The position numbers were made by a program, and so were the translations under genes. This document shows, piece after piece, positions 1 through 9,756 of a stretch of 35,269 nt of DNA. The notes under the pieces are model-generated. The model was not told where the DNA came from and made no database searches. It saw only the letters and a list, made by a program, of their open reading frames with translations. Positions within the stretch are counted from its first letter, which is position 1. Each line of letters opens with the position of its first letter. Source of the DNA: Lewinellaceae bacterium (lineage in GTDB: Bacteria; Bacteroidota; Bacteroidia; Chitinophagales; Saprospiraceae); the NCBI GenBank assembly GCA_016711435.1, contig JADJSY010000031.1:1-35269 (forward strand). The letters run 5' to 3'.

Positions 1-2
1 AA

Positions 3-1325
3 TTAGCCGATCTGTTTTTGCGCTTCTCCGGTGAACACCACAACATAGCGCTGAAAGACTTGTTTGATGCCGGTTCCGATAAAAAAACAGACTATATCGC
101 GCCGTATCCACTCATTAATACTTGTCTGAACCTGCTCAATCCTGCAGGCGATGACGTGTTTAAAGGCACTAAAACGAGCGATTATTTTTTGCTCAGTCCG
201 CTTTTTTGCGGCTCCAAATTAGTGGGTTATGTGCCGACGGATCGCTATTGGGATTACCAGCGCATGACCTTGCCGGCTGCGGTGACGATCTCTGCTGCCG
301 CCGTGAATCCGGGCATGGGCATGTATTCCAATAAAGTGCTGAGCGTCCTGATGACTTTGCTGAATGCACGCCTGGGGTTCTGGATTTCCAATCCCCGCAT
401 TTTGATCAAATCCCGCGCTTTCCCCTGGTGGCCGATCTATTTTTTCCGCGAACTGCTGGGCCGTATCGGTTCCAACAACAAAATGATTAATATCTCCGAT
501 GGCGGGCACATCGAAAACCTGGGCGCCTACGAACTGCTGCGCCGCGGTTGCCGGCTCGTGATCGCCGTAGATGCCGGAGAAGACAGGATTTATGCCTTTT
601 CTGACCTGAATAATCTCATTATTCGCGTCCGCAACGAACTTGGCCTGGAAATTCGTTTCCGCGAAAACGAACAACCCGAAGACCTGATCCGGCCGCGGCC
701 TTCGCAGGTATATTCCAAAAAGCGTTATGCCGTTGCCGATGTGTATCAATGGTGGGAAGACGATAAAGTGATCGACCCGACCACACAGGTGGAAAGCAAT
801 TGTGTGGTCAACTTCGCAGAACCGCGCAAGGTGGGTACTTTTATTTATGTCAAATCATCGGTGCTGGCCCCGACCGGCAAACCGGTTTTGTCTGAAAAAG
901 AAGATCGCCTGAAATTCGGCACTTATAAATACAAAATCTACCACCCGGACTTTCCACACGAGCCGACCAGCGACCAGTTTTTTGATGAAATCCAATGGGA
1001 AGCCTATTATCAGTTGGGGCAATATATCGGCGCTGATGTGCTGGGCGTGACCGACCTGGAGCAATACGCAGACCATTCCGCTCCGGAGATTTCTGTCGAT
1101 CAATTGATCGCCTGGTTTGACAGGCAGGAAAATCCGCTGGTCATGCCGTTCAAACCGCGCGGCATGGTTGCGCCGGAATACAGCACAGATGGCCTGGAAA
1201 GCATCGGCGGCGAAGAACCGACGACTGCCACGCCGCCGAGGTGGGGAATACCAGATGAAAGGCAACTAGCGCAAGTCCGAAGGTCGAAAGTACCGTATGT
1301 TGGAAGCCCGGACATGGAAACGTGA
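3..1325 (+). CDS. Patatin-like phospholipase family protein, C-terminal part (5' end outside window)
   Basis: The reading frame is open through the left edge, so only the C-terminal ~440 residues are present. The clearest motif is DGGHIENLGAYELL at about nt 498-540, followed by a hydrophobic strand and VDAGED. In patatin-like and cPLA2-like lipases a DGG motif carries the catalytic Asp of the Ser-Asp dyad. The nucleophile GxSxG would lie upstream, outside the window. A hydrophobic stretch with PAAVTISAAAVNPGMG resembles the patatin core helix region. The enzyme would hydrolyse acyl esters, but its substrate cannot be read from the sequence. The last ~20 codons look unlike the rest: a one-base change near nt 1230-1245 would instead end the protein at a TAG at 1267-1269, so the C-terminus is uncertain. 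It converges with the beta-barrel gene at 1421-1995. Confidence 0.72.
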   Translation, partial: LADLFLRFSGEHHNIALKDLFDAGSDKKTDYIAPYPLINTCLNLLNPAGDDVFKGTKTSDYFLLSPLFCGSKLVGYVPTDRYWDYQRMTLPAAVTISAAAVNPGMGMYSNKVLSVLMTLLNARLGFWISNPRILIKSRAFPWWPIYFFRELLGRIGSNNKMINISDGGHIENLGAYELLRRGCRLVIAVDAGEDRIYAFSDLNNLIIRVRNELGLEIRFRENEQPEDLIRPRPSQVYSKKRYAVADVYQWWEDDKVIDPTTQVESNCVVNFAEPRKVGTFIYVKSSVLAPTGKPVLSEKEDRLKFGTYKYKIYHPDFPHEPTSDQFFDEIQWEAYYQLGQYIGADVLGVTDLEQYADHSAPEISVDQLIAWFDRQENPLVMPFKPRGMVAPEYSTDGLESIGGEEPTTATPPRWGIPDERQLAQVRRSKVPYVGSPDMET

Positions 1326-1384
1326 GTCTGAGGCTGGCACTAAGCTGCTCAAGCTTTGTGACTTGCAACGGTCTACTCTACGGA

Positions 1385-1418
1385 CTCTCACCTTCTCACT
1401 TCTCACCCTCTCACTTCT
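1385..1418. repeat. Short degenerate TCTCACTT/TCTCACCC tandem repeat between convergent genes
   Basis: Between the lipase stop and the convergent beta-barrel gene lie four or five near-copies of an 8-nt unit (TCTCACCT, TCTCACTT, TCTCACCC, TCTCACTT). Read on the minus strand they follow directly after the restored stop of the beta-barrel gene. A weak partner (GTGAGTCTGAG) lies at 1322-1332, so a loose hairpin is possible. It has the same design as the other gap repeats in this window. Confidence 0.45.
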
Positions 1419-1420
1419 AA

Positions 1421-1995
1421 CTAATCCCTGTCTGCTTTCAGATTCAAAAACAACTTGAACCCGATATTGCCCGACAACACCTCCGCTTTGGTGTGGTAGT
1501 TGGCGCTCAGAAGTTCGTAATTTTTGAATATATCCCGGATAAAAAGTAGCCGAATTCGGCGCCGACGGTGTAATCGATGACGCCGGTTTCATCGATTTTC
1601 TTTTCATCTTTGGTGTAGAAACTGTAATTCACCCCGGCTTTAGCCATTACGGTAAAAGCGTTTTGCTGGGTGCGGGAGCATTTGTTGCCGTTGGAGCGAT
1701 AAATACCGGCGCCCACTTCCGCTAACAGGTAAGGATTGATCTGGAAAGATTCCGCAACTTTCTCGGCGTCGGGGCTGAGCGAAAATCTTCCGCCGCCGCC
1801 AATGCGCGCTACCGACCAGTGGGTGCCGACGTTAAAAGCCGTCCCAAGATCGAAACCCATACGATTGCTGGGATTGGTGACATCCGGAACCGCAAAAGAG
1901 ATGGTCGGAATATCGAGGAACAGACGGGGGCCGTATTGCGCCTGGAGCATAACAGATGTCAACAGACAGGAAGCAAGCAGGATTGTTTTTTTCAT
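1421..1995 (-). CDS. Small outer-membrane beta-barrel protein, hypothetical; one frameshift
   Basis: Starts MKKTILLASCLLTSVMLQAQ, a clear Sec signal peptide ending in the AQ pattern usual for Bacteroidota exported proteins. The mature part alternates polar and hydrophobic residues and is rich in Gly and aromatics (GVNYSFYTKD, GAEFGYFLSG), as in small outer-membrane porin-like barrels. The continuous frame stops at 1507, but a second frame carries on with KNYELLSANYHTKAEVLSGN and GFKLFLNLKADRD to a TAG at 1421-1423. Adding one base to the A5 run at 1541-1545 joins them into 191 residues ending with a typical terminal beta strand. No enzyme function is suggested. An assembly error is more likely than true gene loss because neighbouring genes show the same type of lesion. 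Confidence 0.65.
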
Positions 1996-2046
1996 AAAAG
2001 TAAAATTTTCGTGATGTTTGGGTAAAGATACGTTGGCGCCTTGATT

Positions 2047-2167
2047 CGCTGTTTGGGAAGGTTTGAGGTTGATGGTTTGAGGGTTGATGGTTTTGAGGGT
2101 TGTAACTCTTGGCTTTATTAAAAATTACAACACCTTTCAAACTCAAACCATCAAACTCTCCAAACAT
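2047..2167. repeat. Intergenic inverted repeat of GGTTTGA/GGTTGAT units (putative terminator)
   Basis: The left arm (about 2047-2104) consists of repeated GGTTTGAG, GGTTGATG and GGTTTTGAG units ending GGGTTGTAA. The right arm (about 2125-2167) is its imperfect reverse complement, starting TTACAACACC and continuing with TCAAACTC, AAACCATC and ATCAACCC. The loop is AT-rich. On the minus strand the right arm overlaps the last codons and the stop of the gene ending at 2151, so the repeat itself supplies that stop codon. Confidence 0.65.
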
Positions 2168-3571
2168 CAACCCTTCCAAGCAGCCATTCTTTTTCGGTCA
2201 GGATTTCTTCCTGCTCCATTTTACTGCGAAGCGCCGTTACGGCCTGAGGGTCATGCAAGTTAACAGCCATTAATTGCCGGGTGTAGTAGACGATACGGCT
2301 GTAATTGGTGCGGTGATAGCCGATGGCCGTGTGTCGCCGGATGAAATTAGACATACTTGTCAGGTGGCTGTCCAGCAAGTCGTATTCATCCGTTTCATAG
2401 TAAATCTTTAATTGTAATGTCTTGGCAATCAGATTATTAAGCAAGTCTTTATAGTCAGATCGCTGGAGATGGCTTAAAGCCGCAGGGAAGTCCTTTCGGG
2501 CGTAGGCGACCCGCGCCAGGTTGAGGCTGGAGGTGACCTCGCGCCACTGTCGTTCGAGCGAGGGCTTATAATCCAGGATAAATTTTTCGGCCCAGTCCAC
2601 TTCCCCCACCCGCAGGGCGATGGCCACGATATTGTTGAAGGCAAAACGCGACAGGCGCTGGTTTTCCAGCAGAAGCCCGTGCTGGAGTGCGCTTTGGTAC
2701 AATTCCAGCGTTGCGCGCAGCCAGCCTTCCGAGGATTCATTGATTTTTTTGATCCCGTAATTGATGGCCAGCAAATACATCGTGCGGAGTTCTTCGGGTG
2801 GGAACACCCCGGCGTGTTCAAACAACATGGCTTTAAACGCTTCAAAATGGGCGGTTGCCTGCGCGTCGTTTAAAAAATGATAACAGTGAAAATACAGGCC
2901 GATAGCGGGAATTTGCACGAGCCCTGTTGTTTCAACGTGCTGCAATACGGCTTCCAACAATCCCATTTGGTAATCAGTCCGGAAAACTGCCTGGTGGGAA
3001 CGGGCCAGACAGGCCAGCCGCAATTTGCGTGCAATGAACGCGGTATCCATCATATCGGAAGTCGCCTGCAAGTTTAGCGATTCGGTGCGGCGGGCAGTGG
3101 TGTCGTACTGGTATTGTTCCCATTCGATCAGGTTCAGGTCGTGGTAATAATCGGCATGTCGCCAGGGGCGGCGTTCGCGGCTCCGGCGGGCCTCGCGCAG
3201 GGTGATAAGAAAGTGTTTGGGCAGGTTGCGTTTGCGATACAGCCCTGCCAGGCGGATTTTTGCGCGCTCTGTGTCCTCAAATTTTTCGCGGTACATCCAG
3301 TATTTTTCCAGCAAAGCCAGCAGGGCGGAATTGGCCAGCCGCGCTTCCACGCCCAACTGCCGAGGCAGGGGAGCGTTTCGTCGGGGACAATGGACGTGGC
3401 AATGTTTTTTATTTTTGGCGTTGCCGGCTGTTTTGCCGTCAAAGCATCGAATAAATCCACCAATGGCTGCCGGGTATTAAAAAACGGCGAGCGGACGAAT
3501 TTGCCGAACTCCCTTATTTCAGCAATGAAGTTGTTTTGAATGTACTTCTGCGGATTTATGCTTGCTTTCAA
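2151..3571 (-). CDS. Helical-repeat (TPR-like) hypothetical protein; one frameshift
   Basis: Two overlapping frames form one protein of ~473 aa. The N-terminal part includes FGKFVRSPFFNTRQPLVDLF, the opening of a family I recall from Saprospiraceae and related Bacteroidota. The second frame contributes ~400 residues of amphipathic helices (LLALLEKYWMYREKFEDTE, LNLARVAYARKDFPAALSHL) resembling TPR-like solenoids. Adding one base to the G4 run at 3368-3371 gives ETLPLPRQLGVEARL and joins them. No signal peptide or membrane helix is seen, so a cytoplasmic scaffold is plausible, but no function is known to me. The only in-frame start is TTG at 3571, directly after a stop, so the start is weakly supported. 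The last codons lie in an intergenic repeat. It is divergent from the adhesin at 3774. Confidence 0.6.
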
Positions 3572-3640
3572 CTAAAATAAAAAATACATTTTATGCTTTA
3601 AAGTATTGATTTTCAATTGTTTTAATATTTTTTTAATAAA

Positions 3641-3672
3641 TTTTAAAGTACAAATATGAAAATTTGTCTTTG
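3641..3672 (+). promoter_or_regulatory. Promoter-like block conserved upstream of both SprB adhesin genes
   Basis: This 32-nt block matches 9547-9578 upstream of the paralogous adhesin at 29 of 32 positions, and the AT-rich DNA before it is also similar. It ends TGTCTTTG (3665-3672), one mismatch from the Bacteroidota -7 element TAnnTTTG, with TTTT 20 nt upstream in the place of the -33 TTTG. It lies about 100 nt before the ATG. Conservation beside two diverged N-termini suggests regulation shared by both genes. Confidence 0.45.
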
Positions 3673-3773
3673 TAAACCGTGAACGAAATCCGAATTTTTA
3701 CATCGTTAAAAAACTGTCATTCGGGTTTATGCTGCCGTGTACAGGTCAATCATCCGGTACAAAGAAATATCAC

Positions 3774-6700
3774 ATGAAAAAACATTTACTTATGTTGTCC
3801 GCTCGTTTTATCTATCTGATCGGTGCTGTTTTTAGCGCTTTAGCGGCGGATGTGCATGCCCAATGCTCGGCGAGTATTCCGTCTGGTTCGCAAGCTACCT
3901 GTGCGGGTGTTCCGGTCACCATTCCGGTCACCTTAAGCGGCACGCCGCCCTATACGTTTGTTTACGACACCAATGGGGCTTCACATGCACCCATCACAAC
4001 ATCTGAATCGACCTATAATCTGGTGCTGGACGGATTGTTTCAATCGACGGTAGTACAGTTGGTGGATATGGAGGATGGAACGGGGTGCCAGGGCCAAACA
4101 TCCGGCGTTACAACGCTTCAGGTAAATGAGCCGATTTTGATTGGGATTCAAGTGACGAATACATCTTGTTTAGGCGCGGGAAATACGGGTGTTATCGCTG
4201 CGACCGTAGATGGGGGCACCCCGCCGTATGCTTTTAACTGGTCGGGCGGGCTTCCCAATACGCAAGTTGTGCAAAATATTGTTGCCGGCACGTACGCGCT
4301 CACCGTCACGGATGCCAATGGTTGTACGGCCACTACTTCCGCTACCGTGAATCAAATATACCCTGTCATTGTCAGTATGCTGTCGACACCGGTCTCCTGT
4401 ACCGGCACGAATGACGGAAGCATCAATCTTACGGTCGCGGGTCCGGCTAGTTATTTGTGGTCCAACGGCGCTACCACGCAGGACCTGACTAACCTCAGTG
4501 CGGGAACCTACAGGGTTACGGTTACAGACAACATAAGTGGATGCACCCTGGTCAGGCAAAAGGCAGCGTAGCACAATCATCCACACTCGTGCTCTCCATT
4601 GTCACGACTCCCGCTACCTGCTCCAACTCCTCGGACGCCAGTGTAGACCTGACGGTGACCGGAGGTACTCCGGGGTACACCTATCTTTGGTCGAATGGCG
4701 CTACAACACAGGACCAGAACGGCCTGAACGCTGGGGTAAGGACGGTGACCGTTACGGATGCCAATGGTTGTACCCAGACTGCTTCTGCTACAACTACTAC
4801 GCCCAGTACATTTTATTCCGTCCCAACCGTACAGCAGCCTACCTGTGGCAACAACGACGGCAGTATTGATCTCAGCATTTATGGCGGAACACCTCCCTAC
4901 CAAACGCTTTGGTCGAATGGCACTACGCAGGAGGATTTGATCAATGTAGGTACCGGCGCCTATTCCGTTACGATTACCGATGCAAATGGGTGTTCTTATG
5001 TACAAACCAGAAGTTTAGGGTCTTTTGAAGTGACGATTCAATACAGCGCCTTTCAGTGTTTGGCAAATCTTGACTTGAGTGTAAACGGAGGTACTGCGCC
5101 GTATACTTATTTATGGTCCAATGGAGCCACTACCGAGGATCAGACGGGTTTAACAGGAGGCACCTACATTGTGACCGTAACAGATGCGCTGGGCTGTAGC
5201 GCCATTCGTTCTATTTCTTTTATTCAACCGGCACAAGTTTCAGCATACATCACCACAAATACCAGCGCCTGTTCGGGAGGCCTGACGGCGCATATCGTTG
5301 GTGGCGGGCCATCTGGCGCCGATTATGCGTGGTCGACCGGGTTAAATTCTCAATTTTTGACAAATGTACCTGCCGGTACGTATACGGTGACCGTCACATC
5401 CAGTTATAGTTGTACGGCCAGCGCATCCATTACGGTTAACCAGCCTATTACAAATGCACAGATTGGTGCACAAATCAGTACGTCCCCTATATACTGCTAT
5501 GGCGATTCTACCGGTAGTATCGTGCTGGATAGTGCTGCGTTTGCGCCTCCACTGAGTTTTGTCTGGTCGACGGGCGCTACGACCAGAGGGCTGTACAACC
5601 TGCCCGCAGGCACGTATACCGCTACGATTACGGATGCGAACGGATGCTCCCAAACATCCACCCGAACGCTTACCCAGCCGCCGCCGATAACGGTAAACTG
5701 GTCGGTGATCAGCGCCAATTGTAACTCGAATGACGGCAGTATTAACCTGTTCGTGTCAGGGGGAACGCCACTTTATCCGGGCTTTTATACCTACACCTGG
5801 TCAAACGGCGCTACGACGCAGGATTTGAACAACCTGTATCCGGGCGCCTACCGGGTGACCGTGACCGATAACAACGGCTGTACCTATACTTCGCCGGATA
5901 TCAATGTCAATGCGCCTGTTTTTTCGGTGGAAATCAATGCTTTATCCATCCAATGCACCAACGCTGTACTGACGGCAGAGGTGTCCGGCGGTATAGAGCC
6001 ATTTGAATATTATTGGACGAAACCGAATGGAAGTATTTCTTTCGAACCCAATCTTACTGCCTCTCTTTCAGGTACTTATTTTGTTGGCGTTACGGATGCA
6101 AGTGGCTGCATAGCGCAGGCGGCGTATCAACTCAGCCTCGCCGGAAACGGAAATTGTGGCTACATCAGCGGCAAAGTGCTGCATGACGAAGTGGAAAATT
6201 GCTTAGTTGATCCGGGAGAGCCCGGCCTGGGCGGCTGGCTTGTCAGGGCAGAAAGCGCGGTAGATACTTTCTACGGCGTTACCAACCCGCAAGGAAACTA
6301 CTGGATTAATGTGCCAACGGGTACATACACGATAGCCATTTTGCCTGTCAATGCATTGTGGGAGGTTTGTCCGGTAGGATTTCCGGTAACCCTGGATACG
6401 CAGAATGATACGGTGCCAGGTGGTAATTTTCCGGTAAAAGCATTGTACCAGTGCCCGTCTTTATCAGTGTCCATAGGCGCTAATATGCTCCGGCGCTGTT
6501 TTTCCGACAATTACTATTACGTGAGTTATTGCAATCAGGGCACCACACCGGCGATAGATCCCTATGTGCTGCTGACGCTCGATCCATTGCTCTCCCCGGT
6601 ATCTTCCAGTATCCCTTACAGCAATCTCGGGGGAGGAGTACTCCGGTTTGATGTAGGCGATATTGCCATAGGAGAATGCCGCAGTTTCCAGTTGCAAGTT

Positions 6701-7873
6701 CTGGTGGATTGTAACGCCACATTAGGTCAGACCCACTGTACGGAAGCGCATATTTACCCCGATGGCAATTGCCTGCCGACCGATCCTGAATGGTCGGGCG
6801 CCAGCCTGCGGCTGAGCAGCCAGTGTACGCAGGATTCCGTGCGTTTTCTGATTGAAAATATCGGCCTGGGAGATATGCAGAGCACCTCCGACTACATAGT
6901 TGTGGAAGATGCTGTGATGTTGTACATGCAGCCTTTCCAACTGGTTTCGGGCGCTTCGTCTGCAATAGCGATGCCTGCCAATGGCAGTACCTGGCGCGTC
7001 CAAATAGACCAGGTGCCTTTCCATCCCGGTTTGTCGGCGCCGGCATTATCGCTCGAGGGTTGCACAGCCAATCCTTCTTTTTCAACTGGTTATGTCAATC
7101 AGTTTCCGAACGATGACGCTGATCCCTGGGTCGATATTGACTGCACACAAAACTCCGGCTCCTTTGACCCGAACGACAAGCAGGGTTTCCCTGTCGGCTA
7201 TGGCGAAGCGCATTACATCCGCCCCGGCACGGAACTGGAATACCTGATCCGCTTCCAGAATACGGGCACCGACACGGCTTTTACGGTGCGTATTGTTGAT
7301 ACGCTTTCCTTATGGCTGGATCCGGCTACCATCCGCGCCGGCGTGAGCAGCCATACCTACCAGTTCAACTTTACCGGACAGGGTGTTGCGGAGGTTTTGT
7401 TTGAAAACATCCTGCTGCCGGATAGCAATGTAAACCTGGCAGGTTCCAACGGTTTTGTAAAATTCAGCATTTACCCGCGCGCCGATGCGCCGCTGGAAAC
7501 CCTGATCGAAAACAGCGCGGCTATCTATTTCGATTTCAACGAACCCGTCATCACCAATACCACCCGGCACCGGCTGGGCGAAAACTTCCTGATGACGGTC
7601 GGCGCCTGGCAACCGCAACGCCCCGAATATAGGGTGTCGGTGTCGCCCAATCCATTCAGCGCATCGGCGAGGCTGGAAGTGAGGGGCCTGGAGTCGGCGC
7701 TGCCCGTACACCTGCAAGTATTTGATTTGCAGGGAAATGTGGTGCATGATGAAACGGCGGACGGGCCGGTGCTGGAATTGAAAAAAGAGAATTTACCAAC
7801 GGGGTTGTACTTGTTCCGGTTGGATCAGAAAGGGGTGATGATCGGGAGCGGGAAATTGGTGGTGCGGGATTGA
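3774..7873 (+). CDS. SprB-repeat adhesin with T9SS sorting domain (copy 1); one frameshift
   Basis: A secreted, repeat-rich surface protein. A signal peptide (MKKHLLMLSARFIYLIGAVF) ends near HAQC. About nine SprB-type repeats follow, with the signature GGTPPYxYxWSNGATTxDL, then AGTYxVTVTDANGC. Next come a CGYISGKV carboxypeptidase-regulatory-like domain, a conserved region beginning DPNDKQGFPVGYGEAHYIRPG (DUF7619-like) and a T9SS tail (VSPNPFS to LYLFRL, ending GKLVVRD). In gliding Bacteroidota, SprB-like adhesins are exported by T9SS and moved along the surface. An upstream ATG at 3729 is rejected because the upstream context CACATGAAAAA is shared with copy 2. The frame breaks after GCTLVRQKAA; adding one A to the A4 run at 4558-4561 restores 1366 aa, close to the 1362 aa of copy 2. 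Confidence 0.85.
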
Positions 7874-7880
7874 TTATTTG

Positions 7881-7910
7881 GAACACGGATGAAAGGGATT
7901 GGACACGGAT
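7881..7910. repeat. Two direct copies of ACACGGAT after adhesin copy 1
   Basis: GAACACGGATGAAAGG is followed by GGACACGGATAAAAA, so an ACACGGAT word occurs twice 20 nt apart in the 88-nt gap between convergent genes. The same word occurs in the hairpins at 19743-19857 and 33857-34020. No partner arm is visible here, so this may be a degraded half-element. Confidence 0.4.
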
Positions 7911-7961
7911 AAAAATTGGTGTGCGCGGTATTCTGGCGTTGCTGAATGCCTGAAATGCAAC

Positions 7962-9353
7962 CTATTTTTTCATCACCTTCACCGCCTTCGAGCTTCCTGT
8001 TTCACTCACCACCCGTATCAAATACACCCCTTCCACCAGATCCCCCAGCGAAAGATTTTTTGACGTTTCACCAGGGGCCAAAGGAATCGTCCGGACAACC
8101 GCTCCTTTCGTATCCGAAACAACCAGTTCCATGTGTTCAGCGGCTGCGGGCGCTTCCAATTCAACAGTCAGTTCATGTTCGAACGGATTGGGAAACACCT
8201 TTTTGAGTGATATTCTGCCGCTTTGGCCGAATTTCCATTTATACACCAGAAAACTGCCAAGTCCCAGCAGAAGCACCCCGAGTCCACCAAAAACGAGTCT
8301 GTTTCTGGTGTTGCGCAGCCTGATTTCGTCCTGTAGTTTCAGGTATGCCCTCGTCTCTTCGGGCAAGGAGTAAAAAGCGGTATTGTTTGAAAACCGTAAG
8401 GTGTCGTTCGTGAATACAAACCGGATATCCCTGTTGGTTTCCAGGAAATCCAGGCTGGCGGACGTGTAGTCGAGTTGGTAAATGGACTTGATCTGTTCCT
8501 TAATGTTCAGGTAAATTTCCTTTAAAGTCTCCGGGTTATTGGTGTAGTAATAAAACCCACCGGTGCTGTCGGAAAGCATTTTTACCGGGGATTCGTCGAC
8601 ACTGCCCAGCCCGATCACGTAGATGCTTATCTTTTTTTGCCGGGCAAATGCAATCACGTCCTGAACGGTGTGTGCCGATGCGTTATCTTGCCCGTCCGTC
8701 AGTGCGACCACAACGGCTTTGCTGTAGTTTTTTGACAAAAGATCAATGCTCAGGTATAGCGCGTCGTAGTAAGCCGTGCTGCCTGCGGGCAACACCCTGT
8801 TTACAAAAGCGTCTATTTCTTTTATGTCGTTCGTGAGCGGGAAAACCTGATCTACGGTACTAGAAAACCCGACGAACAGAATGGAATCGCGGGAGTCTTT
8901 GGTTTCTTCCAGGAACCCGGAGACGCCTTCCTTGGCATAATCGATGGCCATGGTATAGTTTTTCGGGAAAGGAATACCCGAAAAGTAATCATACTGCATG
9001 GTTTCGACGCCCTTGGGCATTTGGGCGGGGTTATCCACCATCGAGCCGGAATGATCGAACACCAGACCGATGTTCAGGGGTTTGTTTTCGGAAATATTTT
9101 TCAGCCCGGTTACGGCGCACAGTTTTTCATTTTCCGTTACGGTCATTTCAGATTTATCCAGTGTCCACAGTGGTTTGCCAAACCTGTTTTTCGCCTGGAA
9201 AATGACGGAAACATTTGGAAAAGAGTCGGGGTACAACCGGATAATGGACAATTCATAGCTGTTTTCGGCCTTAATAGTGGTTTGCGCCTCGTGTGTTTGT
9301 CCGAAGCAGAATATGGATGGAAGCAGGAACAGAAGGGGGATCAGTTTTTTCAT
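7962..9353 (-). CDS. Von Willebrand factor A domain protein with transmembrane helix and T9SS sorting tail
   Basis: 463 aa. A signal peptide (residues 1-19, MKKLIPLLFLLPSIFCFGQ) precedes a short beta domain and a VWA domain (about 93-290). The metal-binding MIDAS site looks complete: D100-H-S102-G-S104, Thr in GSTAYYD (193) and D220 in ALTDGQD. A hydrophobic helix at 353-371 (LVFGGLGVLLLGLGSFLVY) is followed by KWKFG and then a T9SS C-terminal domain (about 382-463: KKVFPNPFEHEL, VSDTKG, VEGVYLIRV). VWA domains bind proteins through a metal ion, so adhesion or assembly is likely. A membrane helix before a sorting tail is unusual. The gene lies between the two adhesins on the opposite strand, diverging from copy 2. 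No interruption is seen. Confidence 0.85.
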   Translation of the reverse strand: MKKLIPLLFLLPSIFCFGQTHEAQTTIKAENSYELSIIRLYPDSFPNVSVIFQAKNRFGKPLWTLDKSEMTVTENEKLCAVTGLKNISENKPLNIGLVFDHSGSMVDNPAQMPKGVETMQYDYFSGIPFPKNYTMAIDYAKEGVSGFLEETKDSRDSILFVGFSSTVDQVFPLTNDIKEIDAFVNRVLPAGSTAYYDALYLSIDLLSKNYSKAVVVALTDGQDNASAHTVQDVIAFARQKKISIYVIGLGSVDESPVKMLSDSTGGFYYYTNNPETLKEIYLNIKEQIKSIYQLDYTSASLDFLETNRDIRFVFTNDTLRFSNNTAFYSLPEETRAYLKLQDEIRLRNTRNRLVFGGLGVLLLGLGSFLVYKWKFGQSGRISLKKVFPNPFEHELTVELEAPAAAEHMELVVSDTKGAVVRTIPLAPGETSKNLSLGDLVEGVYLIRVVSETGSSKAVKVMKK

Positions 9354-9412
9354 TTTTCAGGTGTTTTTTAGTACAACAACGATACAGCCTTTTTGCGACA
9401 ATCGAAAACACC

Positions 9413-9446
9413 TGCCGCGCGGCATCTTCTACCAAGAGGGGTAGAA
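9413..9446. promoter_or_regulatory. Two adjacent palindromes in the VWA/adhesin divergent gap
   Basis: TGCCGCGCGGCA (9413-9424) is a perfect 12-bp palindrome. It is followed by TTCTACC-N6-GGTAGAA (9427-9446). Both lie ~60-90 bp upstream of the VWA start in a 403-bp divergent gap. They could be protein-binding sites or a leader hairpin on the minus strand. No known regulator consensus is recognised. The rest of the gap is AT-rich and holds the copy 2 promoter block. Confidence 0.35.
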
Positions 9447-9546
9447 TGTGTTTTTATTTCAGTATTTTTTATCAAAATAAAAATAAAAAATTACAAATAA
9501 AAAATTATACTATTGATTATCAATATTTTAAACTTTTTTTTTCAAA

Positions 9547-9578
9547 TTTTAAAATACAAACTTGAAAATTTGTCTTTG
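9547..9578 (+). promoter_or_regulatory. Promoter-like block upstream of adhesin copy 2 (paralogue of 3641-3672)
   Basis: Differs from the copy 1 block at three of 32 positions and keeps the terminal TGTCTTTG at 9571-9578 with the same 20-nt spacing to TTTT. It lies ~180 nt before the ATG, further than in copy 1 because of an inserted AT-rich leader. Confidence 0.45.
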
Positions 9579-9756
9579 ATACTGTAACTGGAAAATCGAA
9601 CTTTTACAACGTCAAATAATCTCCTTCAGGATAGAAGTATTTCGTCGATATTCGTTTTGATTAAATTGATTACAAATGCTTGAGCATCAACACGGATAAC
9701 AATAAATAATAACGGATAACCACTTCCCCGTTACCCGGTATAAAGAAGAATGTCAC

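Noticed and set aside
3729..3773. Upstream ATG extending adhesin copy 1
   Set aside because: It adds 15 unlike residues before a good signal peptide, and the paralogue starts at the position equivalent to 3774.
3368..4561. Homopolymer phase variation of surface genes
   Set aside because: The runs are only four to six bases, the same lesion type hits non-surface genes, and all changes go in the same direction, so sequencing error is more likely.
4541..7873. Separate adhesin gene starting at 4541
   Set aside because: It has no signal peptide, starts inside a SprB repeat, and joining it to the upstream frame restores the length of the paralogue.
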